In this document: positions 24,214 through 30,142 of the stretch, one piece after another | Layout: each line of letters begins with the position of its first letter | How positions within the stretch are numbered: position 1 is the first letter of the stretch | Origin: Streptomyces sp. NBRC 110611 | GTDB lineage: Bacteria; Actinomycetota; Actinomycetes; Streptomycetales; Streptomycetaceae | Assembly (NCBI RefSeq): GCF_001590865.1 | Contig: NZ_BBUY01000009.1 | Coordinates: 128,620-192,619 of the forward strand | Reading direction: 5' to 3' | Length of the DNA: 64,000 bases | Translations under genes and position numbers: made by a program | The notes under the pieces: generated by a model | What the model was told of the DNA's origin: nothing | The model's input: only the letters and a program-made list of their open reading frames with translations | Database searches by the model: none

Positions 24214-25191
24214 GTGTTGCACCAAGCCGGCACCACCGGTGCGCCCTGGGAAGACGTAGCGGATTCGGTCGAGTTCATTCCTGCCGAGTATTCCAGCAGG
24301 ACCCAGCCGGAATCCGTGGCGCGGGAAATGCTCGGCTGCACGGCCGCGGATATCGACAGGCTCGTCGGCGCCGGGTTGCCGTTCGATGACCGGTCCGGGG
24401 TACGTCACTTCGACGCGAACGACCTGTACAACCTCGGCATGTATTCGAGGAAGTCGACGACACAGCCGGAGCTGGCGTTCCGTATGCTCTTCCGGTTCGC
24501 CGGCCGACCGGTCGGCGATCTGCTGCGCGCGAAGTCCTGGGACTTCCGGGTCCAGCTGGAGTGCACCGACTGTGCCGGGCCCGCGCCGTGGCACTTCGAG
24601 GAGCCGGATGTCGTCCGGTTCGGCGGCCGGGTGACGGACGTGACCGTGCCGGTGGCCGGTTCGGGGCGGTCGGAGTACGCGGCGACGGTCACCACGGCCG
24701 GCGCGCGCACGCCCCTGGTCTCGTCGACGCTGCGGCGGCTCACCCGCGAGTACCTGGACGCCGGCTACCGCTGGCAGATGATCCCGGTATCCATGCAGGC
24801 CGACTACGAGTTGGTGCACCGGCTCGGCGCGACGAGCTGTATCGCGGCGAGCCTGCTGCTGGCCGAGCGCTTCCGCGCGGCCGGGTACCGGGCCGAGGCG
24901 CGGCGGGGCTGGTTCTGCGGTGTGCTGGGCGGCGCTCTCGACCTGCCGCACGCGTGTGTCGAGGTCGAGGACGACGACGGCGCGCTGCGGACCGTCGACA
25001 TCGCCAAGGCGCAGCTGGCCGCGCGGCTTCCGATGAACACCGAGGAGTTCCAGGAACTGTGCCTCGGATCGATCTACAACAAGGTGATTCCGTCCACCGC
25101 CTCCGGTAATGCGCCCTTCGGTTATCACGCATGCGGTTCACCGCTGCCGATCCAGGTGCGCGCGGATATTCGTGCGGTGCGCAAGAACTGA
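24214..25191 (+). CDS. Transglutaminase-like cysteine acyltransferase, first gene of the biosynthetic operon
   Basis: A 325-aa protein whose second half has a transglutaminase/NAT-like catalytic triad order: Cys209 in GATSCIAAS, His246 in LPHACVEVE and Asp262 in RTVDIAK. Such folds in antibiotic pathways (for example AdmF in andrimid) join a carrier-bound acyl group to an amine. The N-terminal 180 residues are not recognised. Start: GTG at 24214 with GGGGGAG seven bases upstream; an earlier in-frame GTG (24190) lacks a ribosome-binding site. It heads an operon with an N-oxygenase, a carrier protein and an amino acid:carrier-protein ligase, so my inference is that it transfers a carrier-bound aminoacyl group to an amine or hydroxylamine. 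The exact reaction is unproven. Confidence 0.65.
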   Translation: MLHQAGTTGAPWEDVADSVEFIPAEYSSRTQPESVAREMLGCTAADIDRLVGAGLPFDDRSGVRHFDANDLYNLGMYSRKSTTQPELAFRMLFRFAGRPVGDLLRAKSWDFRVQLECTDCAGPAPWHFEEPDVVRFGGRVTDVTVPVAGSGRSEYAATVTTAGARTPLVSSTLRRLTREYLDAGYRWQMIPVSMQADYELVHRLGATSCIAASLLLAERFRAAGYRAEARRGWFCGVLGGALDLPHACVEVEDDDGALRTVDIAKAQLAARLPMNTEEFQELCLGSIYNKVIPSTASGNAPFGYHACGSPLPIQVRADIRAVRKN

Positions 25192-25226
25192 CGTCGGGGT
25201 CTCTACGTGGGGAAAGATGAGTGAAA

Positions 25227-26105
25227 ATGGCGGTACGTGAGATCGAGCCGGTTCTGCTGAACCTCGACCGGCTGGAGCACCTGGCCGAAACCGGCTACTA
25301 CAACCCGTACACGATGTTCGACTGGCCCGAATCGATCGAGCCCGACCTCCCGTGGATGAGCGAGAGCCTGACCACGCTGGCGGGCACGCCGATGTGGGAC
25401 GAGCTGTCCCGCGAACAGCAACTCGCGCTGACCAGGTACGAGGCGATCAACTTCTTCAGCCTCAATATTCACGGCATCCGTGAATTGATGAGCGAAGTGG
25501 TGATGCGCATCCACGAGCGGACTTATGCGAACGTCTCGGATTTCCTCCACCACTTCATCGGTGAGGAGAACGAGCACATGTGGTTCTTCGCACGGTTCTG
25601 TCTGCGCTACGGCGGCAAGCTGTATCCGGCTCAGCCTTCGCTGAAGGCCGGCTCGGTCGATCATCTCTCACCGGTGGCCCGCGAGCTGATCGTGTTCGCG
25701 CGCATCCTGATCTTCGAGGAGATCGTCGACTACTACAACGCGCACATGGCCACCGACCAGTCGTTGCCGCGGATCGCCCGGGAGATCAACCGGGTGCACC
25801 ACCAGGACGAGAGCAGGCATGTCGCGTTCGGCCGGATGGTCTTCGTCAACCTGCTCGACCAGGTGGTCAAGCGTGATCCGGCCGAGGTGCCGGTGGTCGC
25901 CGAATACCTCGAAAGCTACCTCCAGTACAGCATCGCCACCCTCTACAACCCGGCCGCCTACCGGGACGCGGGCATCCCGGACGCGCTGGCGCTGCGGCGG
26001 CGCGCGCTGGAACACCCCGCCCGGGTGACGGCGCATGACGAGGTGCTCAAGCGGACCCGGAAATTTCTGTCCAAAGCGGGTGTCGGTAGGGAAGCCATCG
26101 CATGA
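25227..26105 (+). CDS. AurF-type diiron N-oxygenase
   Basis: Non-heme diiron oxygenase of the AurF/CmlI family, which oxidises amines to hydroxylamines, nitroso or nitro groups and in other pathways makes azoxy bonds. Metal-ligand motifs are complete: EENEHMWF (E-x2-H), IFEEIVDYY and the paired NRVHHQDESRHVAFG (H-x3-E-x2-H). At 292 aa it is slightly shorter than AurF. An ATG at 25227 or a GTG two codons earlier (25221) could be the start; GGGGAAAG at 25209-25216 is better spaced for the ATG. It overlaps the following carrier-protein gene by four bases (ATGA). The likely substrate is the amine made by the aminotransferase/reductase fusion downstream; that is inference. Confidence 0.85.
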   Translation: MAVREIEPVLLNLDRLEHLAETGYYNPYTMFDWPESIEPDLPWMSESLTTLAGTPMWDELSREQQLALTRYEAINFFSLNIHGIRELMSEVVMRIHERTYANVSDFLHHFIGEENEHMWFFARFCLRYGGKLYPAQPSLKAGSVDHLSPVARELIVFARILIFEEIVDYYNAHMATDQSLPRIAREINRVHHQDESRHVAFGRMVFVNLLDQVVKRDPAEVPVVAEYLESYLQYSIATLYNPAAYRDAGIPDALALRRRALEHPARVTAHDEVLKRTRKFLSKAGVGREAIA

Positions 26106-26347
26106 GCGTTCAGATGCAGGCGGTACGGGAGTTCATCCTCGGCCGCAACCCCAAGCTCGGTGAGGTGTCCGACGAGCTGGATCTGATCGACAGCCGGGCC
26201 ATCAATTCGCTGGCCTTCGTCGAGTTCATCTTCCTGCTGGAGGAACTGATCGGCGAGTCGATCGATCCGGAGGACGTGGACCTGGACGACTTCCGCACCC
26301 TCAACGCGATCGAAGCACGTTTCTTCCAGCCGAAAGCAGCACGATGA
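26102..26347 (+). CDS. Carrier protein partner of the amino acid:carrier-protein ligase
   Basis: An 81-aa acidic four-helix carrier protein. The phosphopantetheine site is Ser in DSRAINSLAFVEFIFLLE, with INSL instead of the common DSL; this variant is typical of carriers that pair with seryl-tRNA-synthetase-like amino acid:carrier-protein ligases. It overlaps both neighbours by four bases (ATGA), and the next gene encodes such a ligase, so the pair is almost certainly functional together. Confidence 0.88.
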   Translation: MSVQMQAVREFILGRNPKLGEVSDELDLIDSRAINSLAFVEFIFLLEELIGESIDPEDVDLDDFRTLNAIEARFFQPKAAR

Positions 26348-27171
26348 CCACAGCGGCCGACAACGGCTTGACAGTTCTCGACGGCGGCCAGCTGCGTCTG
26401 CTGCGGGCCATCGACACCGTCTTCCGGGGCTTCGCCGAGGACTGGGACGCTCCGGAGTTCCGGTTCCCGTTCCTGATGCGGTGCCAGGACCTGGACAGGT
26501 TCGACTACTACGACAACTTCCCGCATCTGGGGCTCGCCGTCACCGGGCTCGCCCCGGAACGCCTCGGCAGCCTGCTGACCGAGGTGGACCGGCCGGTGGA
26601 CCGCCTGCCGACCGAGGTGATGGAGGCGAGCGGGTTCGCCCTGCCGTCGGCGGCGTGCTACGCGCTCTACGCCGATCTGGCCGGTGCGAAGCTGCCTGCC
26701 GAGGGGACGCTGCGGACCACCGTCGGTACGTGTTTCCGCAAGGAGAGCCACTACGACGGGCTGCAGCGGCTGCTCGGCTTCTCCATGCGGGAGATCGTCT
26801 GCGTCGGGCCCGAGGACGGTGCCAAGAAGTTCCTGCTCCGCGCCAAGGAAGCCGTAGCGGCCCTGTGCACCGAACTCGGCCTGGACTTCCGGGTCGAGGT
26901 CGCCACCGACCCGTTCTTCGACAAGAACAGCGGCAAGGCGAAGATGCAGCGGCTGTTCCCGGTGAAGGAGGAGTTCGTCGTCGACGGCCTGGCGATCGGC
27001 TCGGTCAACTACCACCGGAACTTCTTCGGCGAGCGGTGCGCCATCCAGGCCGGTGAGGCCACCGCGCACACCAGCTGCCTCGCCTTCGGCCTCGAACGAT
27101 GGGTGCACACCCTGACCGAGCGGTTCGGCACCGCCGCCGCCGCGGCGTCCGCGGTCGAGAGCCTGCGCTGA
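26344..27171 (+). CDS. Amino acid:[carrier protein] ligase (seryl-tRNA synthetase-like)
   Basis: A 275-aa class II aminoacyl-tRNA-synthetase-like catalytic core without a tRNA-binding arm. This family activates a small amino acid (Gly or Ala in characterised cases) with ATP and loads it on a carrier protein instead of tRNA. Zinc ligands fit those known for the family: Cys in TVGTCFRKE, Glu in SMREIV and Cys in AHTSCLAFGLERW. FRKESHYDGLQRLLGF is also characteristic. It is coupled to its carrier upstream and to the flavoprotein gene downstream. Which amino acid is loaded cannot be told from sequence by eye. Confidence 0.87.
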   Translation: MTTAADNGLTVLDGGQLRLLRAIDTVFRGFAEDWDAPEFRFPFLMRCQDLDRFDYYDNFPHLGLAVTGLAPERLGSLLTEVDRPVDRLPTEVMEASGFALPSAACYALYADLAGAKLPAEGTLRTTVGTCFRKESHYDGLQRLLGFSMREIVCVGPEDGAKKFLLRAKEAVAALCTELGLDFRVEVATDPFFDKNSGKAKMQRLFPVKEEFVVDGLAIGSVNYHRNFFGERCAIQAGEATAHTSCLAFGLERWVHTLTERFGTAAAAASAVESLR

Positions 27172-28175
27172 TGCGTACCACCCTGGCGCGGGCCCTCGGC
27201 CTGGAGGTGAGCCTGCTGCAGTCGGGCATGGGCGGGGTCGCGGGCGCGGAGCTGGCCTGCGCGGTGTCCAACGCCGGAGCGGCGGGCTGTGCGGGCGGCT
27301 ACAAGCTCGTCGGCGGGGCGCTGTCGGCGATGCTCCGCCGGCTGACCGCGGGTACCGATCGCCCGGTCGGCGTGAACCTGATCCCGGAGGTGGTCGGGCC
27401 GGACGAGCTCGACCGGCAAGTGGCGCAGGTACTCGACGAGACACCCGGGCGCGTGCACCTGTCCTTCTTCGGCATGCCGGACGACGCGGTGTTCGCCCGC
27501 GTGGCCGCGGCGGGCCGGAAGACGGTGGTCCAGATCGGGACGGTCGAGGACGGTGTCCACGCGGCCGCGCACGGCGCGGTCGTGGTGGCCCAGGGCACCG
27601 AGGCGGGCGGTCACCTCCTCGGTACGTCGCACCGTGACGAGCTGGTGGCCGCGCTGCGGGAACGGCTGCCCGAGGCCTGCCTGGTCGCCTCGGGCGGGAT
27701 CGGCTCGCCGGAGGAGGCCGGGCGGGTGCTGGCCGCCGGCGCCGACGGGGTGCTGCTCGGCACCGCCTTCGTCGTCGCCCATGAATCAAGGGCCCACGCC
27801 CGTTTCAAGTCGGCGGTGGCCGGAGCCGACGCGACCGACACCGTGATCACCGATGTGTACGAGGTCGGATGGCCGGGCCGGCGGCACCGCGTCCTGGCCA
27901 CGGCCGTGACCGCCGACCCGGATCAGCCCGCGAAGTTCATCGGCAGAACGGTGGTCGAGGGCAAGCCGTACCTGGTGCCGCGGTTCAGCGCGGCGGTGCC
28001 CACCGAAGCCACCAGCGGCCGCATCGAAGAGATGGCGCTGTACTGCGGCCGGTCCTGCGGCGCGATCGCGCACGAAGTCCCGGCGGCCGAGGTCGTCGCC
28101 GCCTTCGCGCGGGTCCTGCCGGGGGCCGGGGCCGTCAAGAGCGAGGAGAAGGAGGAGAGTTATGCCGGCCGATGA
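27171..28175 (+). CDS. Nitronate monooxygenase/FabK-like FMN protein
   Basis: A 334-aa TIM-barrel flavoprotein of the 2-nitropropane dioxygenase family. It has GMGGVAGAELACAVSNAGAAG near the N-terminus, VVAQGTEAGGHLLG carrying the family's central H, and the FMN-phosphate site ASGGIGS...GADGVLLGTAFV. Family members either oxidise alkyl nitronates or act as enoyl reductases. Beside an AurF-type N-oxygenase a role in handling nitro/nitronate or other N-oxidised intermediates is attractive but is inference. The ATG overlaps the upstream stop by one base, and the 3' end overlaps the next gene by 14 bases. The C-terminus is a charged tail (SEEKEES). Confidence 0.82.
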   Translation: MRTTLARALGLEVSLLQSGMGGVAGAELACAVSNAGAAGCAGGYKLVGGALSAMLRRLTAGTDRPVGVNLIPEVVGPDELDRQVAQVLDETPGRVHLSFFGMPDDAVFARVAAAGRKTVVQIGTVEDGVHAAAHGAVVVAQGTEAGGHLLGTSHRDELVAALRERLPEACLVASGGIGSPEEAGRVLAAGADGVLLGTAFVVAHESRAHARFKSAVAGADATDTVITDVYEVGWPGRRHRVLATAVTADPDQPAKFIGRTVVEGKPYLVPRFSAAVPTEATSGRIEEMALYCGRSCGAIAHEVPAAEVVAAFARVLPGAGAVKSEEKEESYAGR

Positions 28176-29031
28176 GGCGCAGGACCACCACCACGACCTG
28201 AGTTACCGCGAGGACACCGCACCGGTACGCACCAGGGAGGGCGTCGAGCTCTACTGCGAGTCCACCGGTGAGGGCGTCGCCATCACGACGCTCAACAACT
28301 TCTTCTTCAGCGCGCCGTTCTGGCGGGAGTACACCGGGGAACTCGCCCGGCACCACCGGGTCATCAGCTACGACCTCTGCAACCACGGCCGGTCCACCCG
28401 GCTCGCGCAGGAGCCGACCTGGGAGGAGCACGCCCAGGACCTGATCGGGCTGCTCGACGCGCTGGAGATTCCGTCGACGTATCTGATCGCCTCGTCGGCC
28501 TCCACCCAGCTCGCCCGGGACGTGGCGCTCGCGTACCCGGACCGGGTCCGGGGGCTCGTCCTCGCCGGACCGGTCGTCGGCCCGCAGGGAATGCGGCGGC
28601 ACCGGATGCTGCAGCGGGCCTGGCTGCGGACCCTGAACAGCTATGGCATGCCCGAGCTGTACAGCCATATGTACCCCGAGGTGATCAGCACGGACATGAA
28701 CGAGGAGACCCGTACGCCGGGCTTCCTCGGCCTCCGGGAGAGCTTCCTGGCCATGTCGACGCCCGAGGAGCTCAACAACGGGCTGACACTGGCGCAACAA
28801 GGCGACCCCAGCCCGGAGTTGCTGACGCGGATCCAGGCGCCGACGCTGATCGCCCTCGGCGACGACGACATCCTGCTCGGCCCGACGGCCGGCCACGAGC
28901 TGGCGGCGTTGTTCCCGCAAGGCCGCTGCGTGATCATGCCGAAGGCCGGCCATGTGCCCTTCCTCGACGAACCCGAGGGCTTCCAGGAGATCGTCCGGAA
29001 GTTCATCGACGAAGTGGAAGCGCATGTCTGA
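28162..29031 (+). CDS. Alpha/beta hydrolase with non-canonical nucleophile elbow
   Basis: A 289-aa alpha/beta hydrolase. Oxyanion region and fold landmarks are recognisable (SYDLCNHGRST; C-terminal Asp in GDDDILLGP and His in KAGHVPFLDEP). The nucleophile elbow reads LIASSASTQ where GxSxG is expected, so Ser is kept but both flanking Gly are replaced. This may tune it toward transferase or lyase activity or an unusual substrate. GGAGGAG precedes the ATG at 28162. It overlaps a carrier-protein gene by eight bases, suggesting it acts on a carrier-bound intermediate or in product release. Confidence 0.8.
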   Translation: MPADEAQDHHHDLSYREDTAPVRTREGVELYCESTGEGVAITTLNNFFFSAPFWREYTGELARHHRVISYDLCNHGRSTRLAQEPTWEEHAQDLIGLLDALEIPSTYLIASSASTQLARDVALAYPDRVRGLVLAGPVVGPQGMRRHRMLQRAWLRTLNSYGMPELYSHMYPEVISTDMNEETRTPGFLGLRESFLAMSTPEELNNGLTLAQQGDPSPELLTRIQAPTLIALGDDDILLGPTAGHELAALFPQGRCVIMPKAGHVPFLDEPEGFQEIVRKFIDEVEAHV

Positions 29032-29278
29032 CCCGGCGGCCGAGGTACGGCAGCGGATCCGCGAACTGCTGGCCGGTGTCTTCGGCGACCCCTCCTTCGT
29101 CAGCACAGTGGACGACGCGGTGTCGCTCCGCGAGGCGGGGGTCCCGTCCACCGCGCTGGTCGCCCTGCTGGTCGCGATGGAGGACGCGTTCGGATTCGAG
29201 TGGGACGACGACGTCCGGCCGGAGGTGCTGCGCTCGATCGACTCGCTGGCGTGCCATGTCGTGGCGCTGCGCACCTGA
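29024..29278 (+). CDS. Acyl carrier protein (second of three stand-alone carriers)
   Basis: An 84-aa carrier protein. The phosphopantetheine Ser lies in REAGVPSTALVALLVAMEDAFGFE, with PSTAL instead of DSL. The remaining helices (DDDVRPEVLRSIDSLACHV) are typical. It follows the hydrolase gene with an 8-base overlap and is 10 bases before the PPTase gene. Its cargo is unknown; it could hold the acyl chain or a biosynthetic intermediate. Confidence 0.8.
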   Translation: MSDPAAEVRQRIRELLAGVFGDPSFVSTVDDAVSLREAGVPSTALVALLVAMEDAFGFEWDDDVRPEVLRSIDSLACHVVALRT

Positions 29279-29288
29279 GGCCGTCACG

Positions 29289-29855
29289 GTGACCGCTGAG
29301 CTCGCCGAACCCTGGGGCGTGGCACCGGAGATGTCGGTGGAGACGTATCCGGTGCCGCCGCCCCACGGACCGGCCGAGCAGTCCGCGGCCGGCCGCCGGG
29401 CGGCCGCCGCGGCGCTCGCCGCGGCCGGGTCGGCCGAGCGGACGGTGCCCCGGGCCCCGGACGGCAGGCCGCTCTTCCCGCCGGGGTTCGCCGGTTCGAT
29501 CTCCCACACCGGCCGGCTCGCGGTCGCGGCGGTGGTCCCCGGTGCCGAGGCGGTCGGCGTCGACATCGAGTCCGCGGTCATCACCCCCCGTGCGGCGGCG
29601 TTCCTCCTCCGGGAACGGGAGCGGCGCTCGCTGCTCGCCCCGGCCGGGGCCTACACCGCGCGCGACCTGTTCGCCGCCAAGGAAGCGGCGTACAAGGCGA
29701 TGAACCGCCGGGGCACGCTGGGGGAGTTCCTCTTCTGGCAGATCGCCCTCGGCCGCTCCGATGGCGAGTTGACCGCGACGTACGGCGGCGAATCGGTGCC
29801 TCTGTGGATTCGCTCGGAGGCGGATCTTTCGTTCGCCGTGGCGATACGGCGTTGA
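29289..29855 (+). CDS. 4'-Phosphopantetheinyl transferase, Sfp/AcpT type
   Basis: Activates the cluster's carrier proteins by attaching phosphopantetheine from CoA to Ser. The two signature motifs are AVGVDIES (Mg-binding Asp, Glu) and DLFAAKEAAYKAM (catalytic Glu/Lys). At 188 aa it is shorter than Sfp and close to AcpS-like minimal forms of the Sfp family; SISHTGRLAVAAV is also typical. Start GTG at 29289, 10 bases after the carrier-protein stop, chosen because it opens the frame right there and the protein region upstream overlaps the carrier gene. Confidence 0.88.
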   Translation: MTAELAEPWGVAPEMSVETYPVPPPHGPAEQSAAGRRAAAAALAAAGSAERTVPRAPDGRPLFPPGFAGSISHTGRLAVAAVVPGAEAVGVDIESAVITPRAAAFLLRERERRSLLAPAGAYTARDLFAAKEAAYKAMNRRGTLGEFLFWQIALGRSDGELTATYGGESVPLWIRSEADLSFAVAIRR

Positions 29856-29881
29856 ACTTCATGAGATGGAAAGACAGCGCA

Positions 29882-30142
29882 ATGGACCACGAAATTCTTC
29901 AGACCGTCGATGACATGTTCCGCAGTGAACTGCACGTGGCGGAGATCAAGCCCGACGTCCCCCTGGTGGACTACGGACTCGACTCGGTCCGCTCCATCAC
30001 CCTGGTCGTCGAGATGGAGGCCAGGTTCGACGTGCGCATTTCGGATGAACAGGCCGCCTCGATGCACACCTTGAGCGATGTCGTGGACCGGATCAGCGAG
30101 CTGCTGACCGTACGGGCCGGCCAAGGGGAAGGGAACGGATGA
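29882..30142 (+). CDS. Acyl carrier protein upstream of the aminotransferase/reductase fusion
   Basis: An 86-aa carrier with a classical site LVDYGLDSVRSITLVVEME (Ser in DSV). GGAAAG lies about eight bases before the ATG at 29882; an in-frame ATG at 29861 has no ribosome-binding site. The stop overlaps the start of the aminotransferase/acyl-ACP reductase gene (ATGA), so this is the best candidate for the acyl-ACP substrate of that enzyme, loaded by the acyl-AMP ligase at 32865. That pairing is inference from position. Confidence 0.86.
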   Translation: MDHEILQTVDDMFRSELHVAEIKPDVPLVDYGLDSVRSITLVVEMEARFDVRISDEQAASMHTLSDVVDRISELLTVRAGQGEGNG

